Shown: positions 1 to 9,325 of the stretch, one piece after another
Position numbering within the stretch: position 1 is the first letter of the stretch
Layout: every line of letters begins with the position of its first letter
NCBI GenBank assembly: GCA_017429945.1
Contig: JAFRNY010000080.1
Span: 1 to 64,000 of the forward strand
Source of the DNA: Bacteroidaceae bacterium
GTDB lineage: Bacteria; Bacteroidota; Bacteroidia; Bacteroidales; Bacteroidaceae
Length of the DNA: 64,000 nt
Direction of reading: 5' to 3'
Position numbers and translations under genes: made by a program
The notes under the pieces: generated by a model
Told to the model about the DNA's origin: nothing
Database searches by the model: none
Seen by the model: only the letters and a program-made list of their open reading frames with translations

Positions 1-10
1 AAAAATGTTG

Positions 11-18
11 TACCTTTG
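11..18 (+). promoter_or_regulatory. Possible -7 box at window edge
   Basis: TACCTTTG matches the Bacteroidetes -7 consensus TAnnTTTG on the plus strand. The -33 element would lie outside the window. No plus-strand gene follows; the next 170 bases hold a perfect 9-bp inverted repeat (47-55 with 87-95). Transcription would give a short non-coding RNA or be antisense to the nuclease gene. Weak call. Confidence 0.3.
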
Positions 19-140
19 CACCGAGGTTCAGAAGAGCTTGCACTCGGGGCCTGCAGTACCCGCACTTTCGGCCGGAAGTTGAGGGATGCAGGCCCGGATG
101 TAGTGGGCTCGCAAGCCTCGCGAGCGTTCTTTGAGAGATT

Positions 141-191
141 TGAGGCGTGTGGTTGCGGACTTTGAGTTGTTGAGGCGTGTGGTTGCGGACT
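141..191. repeat. Two 21-base direct repeats
   Basis: A 21-base sequence starting TGAGGCGTGTGG occurs at 141-161 and again at 171-191, spaced exactly 30 bases. The second copy overlaps the stop codon of the minus-strand nuclease gene. No function is evident. Confidence 0.7.
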
Positions 192-3054
192 AATTCTTGC
201 CGAGGATTATGTTGACGAGCGCCGTGACGTCGGCTATGGTGATGTCGCCGTCGTCGTTGACGTCGGCAGCGTCGTGGTTGTAGAGCTGCGGTTCGTCGTC
301 GTCCTTGCCGAGGATTATGTTGACGAGGGCGGTGACGTCGGCTATGGTGATGTCGCCGTCGCGGTTGATGTCGCCGATGATGACGGCTGGCGGCTCCACG
401 CGCTGGAAGAGGCTGACGGCTTGCTGTCCGCTGGCGTAGCAGGAGAAGAGGTTGCCGTTGCTGGCCGAATTGTTGTACCTGAGCAGGTTCCTCGTGTTGC
501 TGCCTTGTGCCTTGATGGTGGCGGTGCCGTCGGAGGCGATGGTGATGCTCCAGGTGCCGTTGGCGTCGTTCGTGGTCTGCGTGCGCAGCCAGTTGCTGCT
601 GCTGCTTGCCGCATAGAGGTAACCGCTTTTCTCGGAGTCATAGAACGTCCATGCTCCGGCAGAGCCGCCCAGCGTCAGCTCGCAGGCATCGCCAGGTTGC
701 TTGATGATGCCGTCGGCGATGTCGACGTTGGCTGCAGCGCGGTTGTTGGAGTTTTGCGTCTTGCTGAGCGCCTTGGAGGCAGCCGTGTTTACGATCAGGT
801 AGGTCTCGCCCGCCTGAAGCTGGCTGGCAGAGGTCACGAGCTCGTAGTAGGCTTCGCCTGACGGCGCGACGGCGGCGAATGTGGCCGTGACGGTGACGTC
901 GCTGGCAGGCATGGTGAATCGGTCGTCGAACACTTCTACGGTCTCGCCTGCCTCGTCGGTGACGGTCCAGTGGTGGAGCTGGTAGCCCTCGTCGGGCGTG
1001 GCGGTGAGCTCGATGGTTAAATCTTCAGTGGCCGTGGTGGCGCTGGCGCTGATGGTGCCGTGAGCGGGCTGCACGAGGGTGATGTCGAACAATTCGTTCC
1101 ACTGTGGGTAGAGGGTGATGTCGTCGAGCAGCGTCACCGTAGCGCCGTCGGCATAGAATGTGCCATTAATGTCCAGCCAGCCGTCGAACTCATAGCCCTC
1201 GAGCGTGAAGGTGTTGGGGATGAGTGCCGTGGGCTTGAACTCCTCGACTTCCTGGGTGTAGGTCTGACCATCGTTGTTCTGGAAGGTGATGGTGTGCATC
1301 ACGGCAGGTGCGGCAGGGGCAGAGCGCTTGTAGAGCTGGATGGGTTGCTGTTGGGTGTAGGATGTGGATTTGTAATAGCGGAAGCGTTTGCCGTTGTCGT
1401 TATAGCGCAGATAGGCTCCAGCAGATCCATTGATGTCTATTCCTTTGGAATTGAAGGAAAGCGTATTCGTGAGCGCTTCGGCTTGACTGGATAAACCATT
1501 ATCGCTGTCGCTTCCCCAGCCAACATACAACCCGCTCTTTGCCTGAATGGAGTAGCCTCCAGTCATGGGCGCGATGGTGAACGTGGCCGCGTTGGTGGCA
1601 TCAGTGGCAGCGATTGTATGATCTGCAATTGTAACGCTGATATAGTTGTTGGATGCATCAAGCTTTGTCAGCCCTCCGTCGAACGCAAGGTTCCCATTCT
1701 CGTAGACGATCAGGTACTCGCCGCTCCAGTCCGCGGGTTCGCTGGTCACCTTGACGAAGTCGCCCGTGCCTCCTGCACTGCCTTCTTCGACGAAGGTTGC
1801 GCTGACGGTGACGTTGTAGGATGGCATCACGAACGCGTTGCTGGCAACGGGCACGACGGTGCTGATGTCGCCCGTCTTGTAGACGTAGATGGCTTGCAGA
1901 ACGTAGCCTTCGGCAGGCGTGGGGGTGAGGGTGATCGGCGTGCCTGAGAGGGCCGATGTGGCGCTGGCGTTGATGGTGCCGTTGGCGGTGTTGGCAAGTG
2001 CGATGGTGTATTGCGTGTTGTCGCGCTCAAACGTGGCGCTGACCGTGACGGGGTAGCCGGGCATGGTGAAGGTGCCGTTGGAGGAGACGGTGACCGGCGT
2101 GGACGTGTCGCCTGTCTTCCAGGCGCTGTAGCCCGTGACTCTGTAGCCTGCATTAGGCGTGGCCGTGATGGCCACCGTTGTGCCCTCAGCAGCCGAATAT
2201 GGCGCGCTGACGCTGCCGCCGCTGAGGTTGGTGGCGCTCGTGATGTTGTAGGTCGTGGCCTCCTGCCAGTTCTCGTCCCAGATCATCTCGGCATACTCGG
2301 GATGGTCGATGAAGGGATTGCGGTTCTTCTGGTAGCTGTTGTAGATGACGTTGTTGCGGTCGATTTCCTTCTGGCTGACGGGGTCTTGCTTGTGCCATCG
2401 CAGCAGCATCTTAAGAGCCCATTCCTTGATCTCGCACTTCGTGGTCATGTCGCTCGAGCTCCAGCCGCTGTCCTCGGTGTAGTAGCGGGTGCTCATGTAG
2501 AAGAAGCCGCGTGCGATGTCGCCTTTGTACTCGTCGATAGGCTCGAAGACGGTGCCGCTGTAGCCGCTGGTCTTGCACGTGCCGAGTTTCGAGCCGTTCT
2601 TGGAGGTGTAGGATGCACTGCCTACTTCGCCGTAGGGGTAGCTTGAGCGGCGGTTGTTCACGTAGCCGTCTGTGGGCAGGACGTGGAAGAGGTCGCTCTT
2701 GGGTGTGCCACTGCCAAACCAGCTCTGCGGCCAGGTGTGCTCGCGGTTCCAACAGTCGCCTTCGTCTTCGTAGTTGCCGCAGACCTTTCCGGATGTCCAA
2801 TGGTAATCGGAATAGATATCCCAAAGCGTGCCATCGGTGTAGGCGTCAGTGTAGAAATAGGCGGCTTTGAGTCCGTCGTAGCTAACGACTTTGTGGTCCT
2901 TTATGATATTGTGCAGGGCTGCTCTCAGTTCCTGGCCTGTCTTGCCGTCGGCGCTGTCGTAGTAGCCGCTTGGGATTTGTGCACAGGTGATGCTGCTGGC
3001 CACGACGAGCGTGGCCAACAGCAATGTTCTTCTCATGCGCATGCGCGTAGTCAT
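190..3054 (-). CDS. Secreted endonuclease I with InlB-type repeats and dockerin-like C-terminus
   Basis: A 954-residue exported protein. After a signal peptide (about 1-25), residues 30-265 match the endonuclease I (EndA/NucM) family: the NREHTWPQSWF segment carries the histidine-metal finger signature and LFHVLPTDGYVNNRRS follows. Residues about 270-425 and 655-730 hold divergent InlB B-repeats (GTTVAITATPNAGY type); a Listeria-Bacteroides repeat lies near 590-650. Residues 893-954 form two dockerin-like calcium-loop repeats (GDINRDGDITIADVTALVNI and a near copy). It probably degrades extracellular DNA at the surface or in the medium for nucleotide scavenging. It is the last gene of a minus-strand cluster, 47 bases after the GH92 gene. 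The nuclease call is firm; the role of the C-terminal tag is inference. Confidence 0.9.
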   Translation of the reverse strand: MTTRMRMRRTLLLATLVVASSITCAQIPSGYYDSADGKTGQELRAALHNIIKDHKVVSYDGLKAAYFYTDAYTDGTLWDIYSDYHWTSGKVCGNYEDEGDCWNREHTWPQSWFGSGTPKSDLFHVLPTDGYVNNRRSSYPYGEVGSASYTSKNGSKLGTCKTSGYSGTVFEPIDEYKGDIARGFFYMSTRYYTEDSGWSSSDMTTKCEIKEWALKMLLRWHKQDPVSQKEIDRNNVIYNSYQKNRNPFIDHPEYAEMIWDENWQEATTYNITSATNLSGGSVSAPYSAAEGTTVAITATPNAGYRVTGYSAWKTGDTSTPVTVSSNGTFTMPGYPVTVSATFERDNTQYTIALANTANGTINASATSALSGTPITLTPTPAEGYVLQAIYVYKTGDISTVVPVASNAFVMPSYNVTVSATFVEEGSAGGTGDFVKVTSEPADWSGEYLIVYENGNLAFDGGLTKLDASNNYISVTIADHTIAATDATNAATFTIAPMTGGYSIQAKSGLYVGWGSDSDNGLSSQAEALTNTLSFNSKGIDINGSAGAYLRYNDNGKRFRYYKSTSYTQQQPIQLYKRSAPAAPAVMHTITFQNNDGQTYTQEVEEFKPTALIPNTFTLEGYEFDGWLDINGTFYADGATVTLLDDITLYPQWNELFDITLVQPAHGTISASATTATEDLTIELTATPDEGYQLHHWTVTDEAGETVEVFDDRFTMPASDVTVTATFAAVAPSGEAYYELVTSASQLQAGETYLIVNTAASKALSKTQNSNNRAAANVDIADGIIKQPGDACELTLGGSAGAWTFYDSEKSGYLYAASSSSNWLRTQTTNDANGTWSITIASDGTATIKAQGSNTRNLLRYNNSASNGNLFSCYASGQQAVSLFQRVEPPAVIIGDINRDGDITIADVTALVNIILGKDDDEPQLYNHDAADVNDDGDITIADVTALVNIILGKN

Positions 3055-3101
3055 TTAATGTGTAATCTCGTTTGGTTGGGTTAGTAAGTGTGAGGGCGTG
3101 G

Positions 3102-5300
3102 CTATTTGCCCATGTACACGTCGAGCGTGCCACCGAGGACGATGTCCGCATGGTTGAGGATGAGGGCTTGCTTGGGATTGCCAAGCGGCCGGCCGTTCAA
3201 AAGAGCTTTCTTGATGTAGATGGCTTTCTCGCTGGCGCCGTGGGTGCGGATGGTGAAAGTCTTGCCTCCGCCTACGTGCAGCGTGGCTTCCTTGACGAGT
3301 GGCGAGCCCATGACGTAGCGTCCGCCGCAAGGCTCCACCTGGTAGAAGCCGAGTGCCGAGAGGACGTACCAGGCCGACATCTGCCCGACATCCTCATTGC
3401 CGCAGAGGCCTGCGGGCTGGTCGGTGTAGAGCTCGCGCTGTATCTGGCGGACGAGCTTTGCCGTCTTGCGTGGCTGTCCCATGAGGGCGTAGAGGTAGAC
3501 GATGTGGTGCGAGGGCTCGTTGCCATGGGCATACTGGCCTATGAGACCGCTGATGTCGGGCTGTGCTTCGGCATTGAGCTGGCTGTCGGCCACGAAGAGG
3601 CTGTCGAGGCGGCGGAGTGCGATCTCGCGACCTCCGAGCAGGTTGACGAGACCTTCGACGTCGTGGGGCACGAGCCACAGGTACTGCCATGCGTTGCCTT
3701 CGGTGAAGGGGCGTGTCTGGTGGTTGGGATTGAAGCCTTCGAGGCTCTCAAAAGAGCCGTCGGAGTTCTTGCCGCGGAAGAAGCCTACGCGCTTGTCGTA
3801 GAGCTGCGGATAGCTGTGGCAGCGACGGTCGAGGAAGTCGATGGTCTTGGCCAGTTCCTCGTCGTTGTGGTTCTTGAGGTAAGCCTTGCCTGCCTGCACT
3901 GCCGACCAGTCGGCCAGCATATACTCGAGCGTCTTGGAGAGGCTCTCGCCCTCGTTGTCGTTGCAGACGTAGCCGTAGCGCTTCATGTCGTCGAGTCCGC
4001 GCTCATCCATGAGCAACGAGGCGGTCATGGCTTTGATAGCAGCGAGGGAGTCGCTGACGAAGCCTTTCAGCAGGGCGTCGGCCAGCACGGGCACAGCCGG
4101 ACAGCCCACCATGCAATTCGTCTCCTGCGACATCAGGTGCCACACGGGCAGCTTGCCTTGCTCGCGGAAGATGCGCAGGTAGGTCTCGGCCACCGAGGGC
4201 ATCATCTCGGGCAGGATTATGGTGGAGAGGGGTGCTGCAGCGCGATAGGTGTCCCAGAGCGAGAGGGTGGTGAGGTAGCGTGGGTGCTCGTCAAAAGGCG
4301 TCGGCGCTATCGCAGGCCATGGACGGTCTGTGCGATAGACGCGGTTGTCGGCACCGCGCCAGTCGCCATTGGCATCGTCCCACAGCTGAGGCGCCACCAT
4401 GAAGTGATACATGGCGGTGTAGAAGATGCGGCGGTCGCGATCGTTCTGGAAGGTGGCTTGCACGCGGCTGAGGAACTGATTCCATTTATTATCGGCCATC
4501 TTACGCGTCATATCGAAAGTGGCTGCTGCCGGCAGCATATTGTGCAGGGCGTTGGATTCCGAGACGGGGCTGAGGGCCACGGTCACGATGAGCGGCTCGT
4601 CCGAAGGCTCGAAGCTAAGGCGATAGTAGTGCTGGGCGGGGCTGGTTATTTCCTTGACGGGACGCGAGAAGCGCATGCCGAAATAGCAGTGCTGGTCGTA
4701 AGCCCAGCCATGGCTGTTACGGAATCCTACGCAGAGTCGGTCGCCAATCATGTTGAGGTCGGAATGGCGGATGTTGTCGCTCACGGCATCTTTCAGGTTC
4801 ACGATGAGGTCGGTCACCTGGGCACCCTTGGGGTAAGTGATACGGTACATGGCATTGCGTGCTGCAGCCGTCACTTCGGTGCGTATGAACTTGGAGGCGT
4901 CGTCGGCTTTCTTGTCCGTGCCGAGCAGCACGCTGTAGTATCCTGGTCGTACCTCTTCGTTGTCGTGGCAGTAGGGCGTGGCCACACCTTCTCTGGAGTA
5001 TTCGACATTGCCGGTAACAGGCAGGATGGTGACGTCGCCGAGGTCTGAGCAGCCGGTGCCGCTGAGATGAATCTGTCCGAAGCCGATAATCTTGGTGCCG
5101 CTCTCATGGTAGCCTGAGCACCAGTCCCAACCTTCTTCGAGCTGCGTAGGACCGGCGTTGATCATTCCGAAAGGCACGTTGGCGCCTACGAATACGTGGC
5201 CGTGGTCGCCTGTGCCGATGCGCGGGTCGACGTACTGAGTGAAGTTTTGAGCTGCTACGGCCATCGGCAGTAAGGCAGCAAAGATAAGTTTGAATCGCAT
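3102..5300 (-). CDS. GH92 family alpha-mannosidase
   Basis: A 732-residue exported protein with signal peptide (about 1-17) then a full GH92 catalytic module. The start YVDPRIGTGDHGHVFVGANV and the C-terminal GLCGNEDVGQMSAWYV are GH92 hallmarks; the GNED segment holds the conserved acidic residues and YAHGNEPSHH the likely acid region. GH92 enzymes are calcium-dependent exo-acting alpha-mannosidases that trim N-glycans or other mannosides, usually in the periplasm or at the surface. Linkage specificity cannot be read from sequence. The gene starts 3 bases after the stop of the GT2-DUF4922-SpoIID gene, so co-transcription is nearly certain. No lipobox is seen. Confidence 0.93.
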   Translation of the reverse strand: MRFKLIFAALLPMAVAAQNFTQYVDPRIGTGDHGHVFVGANVPFGMINAGPTQLEEGWDWCSGYHESGTKIIGFGQIHLSGTGCSDLGDVTILPVTGNVEYSREGVATPYCHDNEEVRPGYYSVLLGTDKKADDASKFIRTEVTAAARNAMYRITYPKGAQVTDLIVNLKDAVSDNIRHSDLNMIGDRLCVGFRNSHGWAYDQHCYFGMRFSRPVKEITSPAQHYYRLSFEPSDEPLIVTVALSPVSESNALHNMLPAAATFDMTRKMADNKWNQFLSRVQATFQNDRDRRIFYTAMYHFMVAPQLWDDANGDWRGADNRVYRTDRPWPAIAPTPFDEHPRYLTTLSLWDTYRAAAPLSTIILPEMMPSVAETYLRIFREQGKLPVWHLMSQETNCMVGCPAVPVLADALLKGFVSDSLAAIKAMTASLLMDERGLDDMKRYGYVCNDNEGESLSKTLEYMLADWSAVQAGKAYLKNHNDEELAKTIDFLDRRCHSYPQLYDKRVGFFRGKNSDGSFESLEGFNPNHQTRPFTEGNAWQYLWLVPHDVEGLVNLLGGREIALRRLDSLFVADSQLNAEAQPDISGLIGQYAHGNEPSHHIVYLYALMGQPRKTAKLVRQIQRELYTDQPAGLCGNEDVGQMSAWYVLSALGFYQVEPCGGRYVMGSPLVKEATLHVGGGKTFTIRTHGASEKAIYIKKALLNGRPLGNPKQALILNHADIVLGGTLDVYMGK

Positions 5301-5303
5301 GAT

Positions 5304-8300
5304 TTAGTAGATATTTGTTATGTTAGCCTTTTGGTAGTAATGATGCAGTATTTGTTCGTAGGTGTAGCCCTGCTCGCCCATTACGGCGGCACCTATCTGG
5401 CAAAGGCCTACGCCATGTCCCCAGCCCCGTCCGTTTATGATGAAGCGCGCTGGAATACCCTCGGCATCAAGCTCTTGGGGCTCTACGGTGAAGTTGGAAC
5501 TCTTGAGGTGGCTCTCGCTCAGCGCAGAGCGTATCTCCAGTTCTTTGCCTATGGTGAACGTGCGCTCGCTGCCTACGATGCGGAGCCGTATGATGTGCCC
5601 GCCAGGGCCTCGTTCTATGGGCTCAAGGGCTATGATTTTGCCGAGGTCCATCTTCAGGTGGCGGCTGATATAGGCCTGGGCATCGTCCTGAGTGAGTGTG
5701 ACTTGCCACTCGAAGAAATCGTGCGTCTCGCAGTCGTAGTCGTTGAGCACTTGTCGGATTACGCTTTCGTCGGTGGTGTTGCAGAAGGGGTCGTCGACGC
5801 TCTCGAGGTAAGGGTGATGCTCGTTCTCCCAGCACGTCTCGAACGTTTCGGTGCGACCGCCGCAGCACTTTGAGAATCGAGCGTCGCACACCTTGCCGTC
5901 GTACGTTAGAATCTGTCCGCGCGTGGCTTTTACGGCTTCCTGCACCTCGGGTCGCGAAGCTCGTGTGATGCCTTGGTAGCGCTGGCAGTGGTCGTCGGCG
6001 CAGACGTCGAAGATGGTGTGGTCCTCGCGGTCGTGCCAGCGGATGAGCTCATTGTCGGTCTTCACAAACGAGAAGAAGCCTTGGCTGCCTTCTGCCATGC
6101 GCTGCCGTTTCTCCATCTGAGCGTAGAGCCAGCTGCGGCTTATGACGGCCGATGCTTTGAGGAATTCCAGCGAACACGTGGCATTCATCTCGCTGCTGAT
6201 GACGCTCTCGAGATATCGCTCGACGTCTATGTCGTTGATGCAGACAATGTTCTCCTCGTCGACTACCAGTCTCAGCGTGCCGACAAACGTCTGCCGTTCA
6301 CGTCGTTCCCAATGGAAATCCTTGCCAATGACTACGTCTTCCATCGTGAAATTAGAGTTCTCTTCGGCAGGGCGGAACGTCAGCTGGCGATAGACGCGCC
6401 CGTTCCAGAGCAGGCCACCGTCGCTGTAGGTCACTTCCTGTTCGCCTTCGAGCGTCGAGCCTTTGGCGGTGTAGGCGCCGTTGAGAGTAAACCGCACGGC
6501 AGTAGCCGATAGCAGACCTACGGATAAAGGTCCGCCCCAGCCGGAGTCGCCTCCTTGCCGATCTTTGTCTGGGAGATGTGCTGACAGATTTGAGCTGACA
6601 TAAGCGTCGCGGCTGACGTCTGATTTCTGACCGTGGGCGCTCTCTTCCACTGTGGTGCTATGCGCAGGCCGGTCTGTCACCTTCTCGATGATAGGCTTCA
6701 GTTCGCCTTCGGTCAATGTCACCTCCTTCAGTATCTTCACAGCCCATTCGGGCGTAATCTTCCGGAAATCTTCTTCGCGCGGCGTGATGATGAGGCCGCC
6801 CATGTCCAGCGCTCCAGGGCTCACGAGCAGTTCGCCTGTGGCGTAGCAGTCGGGGCGGTGCTTCTTTCGCGGGAAGATGAGCGTCACGATCTCGTCCGGG
6901 CGGCTCTCGTCGCCGGCCTGTCGCCAGCAGATGACGTTCATGCGAGGTTCTGTCTCGCCATCGTTTATGGGCAGTGCGCGATAGAGCCGCTGGCAGAGCA
7001 GGCTGTCGGTCTCCTCGGGCATGGAGCGTATTACGAATACGGGACAAACATAATTCTTCAGCAGGAACAGTCCGCAGCGCTGGCCGGCATTGCCGGCATC
7101 CTCCATCTCCTGCGCTTCGCCGCCTGTGAGCGGGTACAGCTTCTCGAGCTGATTCTCATAGAGGCCCCAGTCGCGCTCTATGGGTACGATTCCGCGCGAG
7201 CCGGCCTGCAGGTGAAGATGGTCGGGGCATGAGGCTCCGCAGAGAGGACCGTTGTAGAAGATGATATTGTGTTGCAGAGTCCATGCCAGGTGGCGCATTG
7301 TGCCGAAATGATCCCAGATACTTTGTGGCTTATGCCGTCGCGTGGGAATGGTGAAATGGCGTGGAAGGATAGGGTAGGGGTTGATGAGCACCTGATAGTG
7401 GTGCTCTATCATCAGCGAGTGCTGCTCCTTGGGGCGGTTCTCATCGCAGAGGAAGCAGGGGCGTGCCTCGATGCTTGCCTTGTCAATCTTAGCTCCTGTA
7501 GAGACTATTCGCGCCGGGTTCCATTGCACGGTTAGCGATATGTCGGAGGCTGCAGCCGCCGATGTCGTCTCGCTGTTGTCTGCCGTCTGTTCGTTTACGG
7601 GCAACACGCGTTGCTGCACCTGGTTCTGCAGGTCGGTGTAATGTTCACGTGCAAAATCCCAATCCTTGAGCTCTTGCTCAAAGAAGGCTTCCACTTCCTC
7701 CTCGGTCACTTCGCGTCGCCATTTGCGGTTGAGCGCCTGACGTGCCAAGATCTCTGTCGTACGCAGCTGGTCTTTGTAAAGGTTATTCTTGTTGACCTTC
7801 TCTATGCTGAGTGCTGCATCGCTGTTGCCTTCCCATCGGCGGCAGAGGTATAGCTCGTCGAAGATACGCCCAATGCGGTAGCGACGCCCGATCATGAGGC
7901 CTAAGGCATAGTCCTCGCCATAGCTGGTGTTAGGAATCTGTATCTTACGCAGTACGGGTGTGTAGAACGCGCGCGGTGCGCCCAGACCATTGATGCGCAG
8001 AGCGTTGTTGCGCCCGTTCTGTGGCGTCCATTCGCGGTGGTCTATGAGTCCGGGCGGGAGCGTCTCGAGCTGGAAGTTCGTCATGCGGTAGGAGCCTATG
8101 ACCATTGCTGCCCGCTGTTCGCGGAAAGCGTCGACGATGCGTTGCAGTGTGTCCTCGCCGCTGTAGAGGTCGTCGGAGTCGAGCTGCACTACGAAGCGCC
8201 CGCACTGCGGATGATGCACGGCCAGATTCCAGCAGCCTCCTATGCCCAGGTCGTCGCGGTCGGGCACCAGGTGAAGACCCACCCCCTGCCCCCTCCCGTT

Positions 8301-9212
8301 AGGGAGGGGAGAAGGCTGCGCGCAGCTTTCGAGCGAAGCGAGGCTCTCCCCTTGACGGGGGAGCGGGGAGAGGGTCTTTTCAATGACTTCGCTCGTTCCG
8401 TCGTCGCTGTGATTATCCACGACGATAAGGTTGAACGCGAACGTCGTTTTCTGCTTGAGCACGCTGCGGATGGCATCTTCAATCGTTCGCACGCGGTTGC
8501 GCACGGGAATAACGACGGTGGCTTCTACGGGGAACGCCTCTTCGTCGAACTTTATCTCGTCGAACTCATCGGGAGCCAGCAAGGCTCCGATGGCCTTCAA
8601 GTGACGGGTGCACGCGCGTTCCATTTCTATTTGGCGGGCTCGGTTGCGGGGATCTACGTAGTCGAACTGCTTCTGTCCTGAGAGTCGAGTGTCTGTCTCG
8701 ACCTCAGTATAAAGCATTTCGCTGACGTGCACGGGCAGCATCTTGCGCGAGAGGTACAGTTGCAGGTCATAGAGTCCGGCGTATTGGTATTCGTGCAAGT
8801 GCTCTTGCGCGAAGTAGGCTTTGACGTCGGCAGTGCGCATGAGCAGCAGCGAGCCGAAATCGAAGTCGTCGCGAACCGAGCCGAGCTGATAATCAATCAG
8901 CGGGCGTGGCTGCACTTCGCCTGAAGGCAGCTGGATGCGGTGGTCGGCATAGACCAGTGAGGCTCCCGTGTCCTCAGCTACTGTCAGGAGGCGTGTCAGT
9001 GCATGATAGCCAAGCGAGAGTTCAAATCGTTTGGTATAAAGCAGAATGTATGGGGTAACGATTCGTGACCCCATCTGTCGGAGTGCCTTCGTTTGGAAAG
9101 GATTCTCTATGAGTTGGACGCTGGCGACATTGGCATCAACGTTCAACGATTCTATGGTAAATCGCCCTTCTTCTTTGTTGTCAAAGGGCAGAAAACAGCT
9201 TATTTTAGCCAT
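5304..9212 (-). CDS. GT2 / DUF4922 / SpoIID-LytB fusion protein
   Basis: A 1302-residue three-part protein. From the chosen start: residues about 1-220 are a divergent glycosyltransferase-like region; about 231-470 are a GT2 domain ([16 protein letters not shown], DxD-like LDSDDL at about 344-349); about 560-850 match DUF4922, a HIT/ATP-adenylyltransferase-like domain with [10 protein letters not shown]; about 950-1302 match SpoIID/LytB, ending in the hallmark [15 protein letters not shown]. There is no signal peptide, so it looks cytoplasmic despite the cell-wall-type SpoIID part. An in-frame start 33 bases upstream (9245) is rejected because it lies inside the -7 promoter box. Residues about 279-313 come from a palindromic repeat insertion. 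The combined function is unknown; the domain calls are solid. Confidence 0.85.
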   Translation of the reverse strand: MAKISCFLPFDNKEEGRFTIESLNVDANVASVQLIENPFQTKALRQMGSRIVTPYILLYTKRFELSLGYHALTRLLTVAEDTGASLVYADHRIQLPSGEVQPRPLIDYQLGSVRDDFDFGSLLLMRTADVKAYFAQEHLHEYQYAGLYDLQLYLSRKMLPVHVSEMLYTEVETDTRLSGQKQFDYVDPRNRARQIEMERACTRHLKAIGALLAPDEFDEIKFDEEAFPVEATVVIPVRNRVRTIEDAIRSVLKQKTTFAFNLIVVDNHSDDGTSEVIEKTLSPLPRQGESLASLESCAQPSPLPNGRGQGVGLHLVPDRDDLGIGGCWNLAVHHPQCGRFVVQLDSDDLYSGEDTLQRIVDAFREQRAAMVIGSYRMTNFQLETLPPGLIDHREWTPQNGRNNALRINGLGAPRAFYTPVLRKIQIPNTSYGEDYALGLMIGRRYRIGRIFDELYLCRRWEGNSDAALSIEKVNKNNLYKDQLRTTEILARQALNRKWRREVTEEEVEAFFEQELKDWDFAREHYTDLQNQVQQRVLPVNEQTADNSETTSAAAASDISLTVQWNPARIVSTGAKIDKASIEARPCFLCDENRPKEQHSLMIEHHYQVLINPYPILPRHFTIPTRRHKPQSIWDHFGTMRHLAWTLQHNIIFYNGPLCGASCPDHLHLQAGSRGIVPIERDWGLYENQLEKLYPLTGGEAQEMEDAGNAGQRCGLFLLKNYVCPVFVIRSMPEETDSLLCQRLYRALPINDGETEPRMNVICWRQAGDESRPDEIVTLIFPRKKHRPDCYATGELLVSPGALDMGGLIITPREEDFRKITPEWAVKILKEVTLTEGELKPIIEKVTDRPAHSTTVEESAHGQKSDVSRDAYVSSNLSAHLPDKDRQGGDSGWGGPLSVGLLSATAVRFTLNGAYTAKGSTLEGEQEVTYSDGGLLWNGRVYRQLTFRPAEENSNFTMEDVVIGKDFHWERRERQTFVGTLRLVVDEENIVCINDIDVERYLESVISSEMNATCSLEFLKASAVISRSWLYAQMEKRQRMAEGSQGFFSFVKTDNELIRWHDREDHTIFDVCADDHCQRYQGITRASRPEVQEAVKATRGQILTYDGKVCDARFSKCCGGRTETFETCWENEHHPYLESVDDPFCNTTDESVIRQVLNDYDCETHDFFEWQVTLTQDDAQAYISRHLKMDLGKIIALEPIERGPGGHIIRLRIVGSERTFTIGKELEIRSALSESHLKSSNFTVEPQELDAEGIPARFIINGRGWGHGVGLCQIGAAVMGEQGYTYEQILHHYYQKANITNIY
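8274..8378. repeat. In-frame palindromic repeat element inside the GT2 coding region
   Basis: A GC-rich composite palindrome bounded by AAGACCC (8274-8280) and GGGTCTT (8372-8378). Internal hairpins include CCCTCCCGTTAGGGAGGG-like and CTCCCCTTGACGGGGGAG arms and a GAGCGAAGCGAG middle. The length is 105 bases, exactly 35 codons, so the reading frame is kept. It shares the CCCTCCCnnTTAGGGAGGG hairpin with 22307-22460. Confidence 0.85.
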
Positions 9213-9242
9213 TAGCACTAAGTTTTTCTTAAAAATCTGCCA

Positions 9243-9250
9243 CAAAGGTA
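9243..9250 (-). promoter_or_regulatory. -7 box for the GT2-DUF4922-SpoIID operon
   Basis: Reads TACCTTTG on the minus strand. It lies 31 bases upstream of the ATG at 9212 and sets the start of that gene. It is divergent with the plus-strand box at 9273-9280. Confidence 0.7.
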
Positions 9251-9272
9251 ATCAAATTTCATCTTTTAATAC

Positions 9273-9280
9273 TATCTTTG
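9273..9280 (+). promoter_or_regulatory. -7 box for the GH109-type gene
   Basis: TATCTTTG matches TAnnTTTG and lies 45 bases before the ATG at 9326. The -33 element is weak. It forms a divergent promoter pair with the minus-strand box at 9243-9250. Confidence 0.65.
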
Positions 9281-9325
9281 CGGCAAAATAAATCAACTTT
9301 TTCAAACTAACACTTATTTTTTATC

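Noticed and set aside
3072-5048. 658-codon plus-strand open frame
   Set aside because: Antisense to the well-supported GH92 gene; high GC content keeps the opposite frame open. The translation shows no domain.
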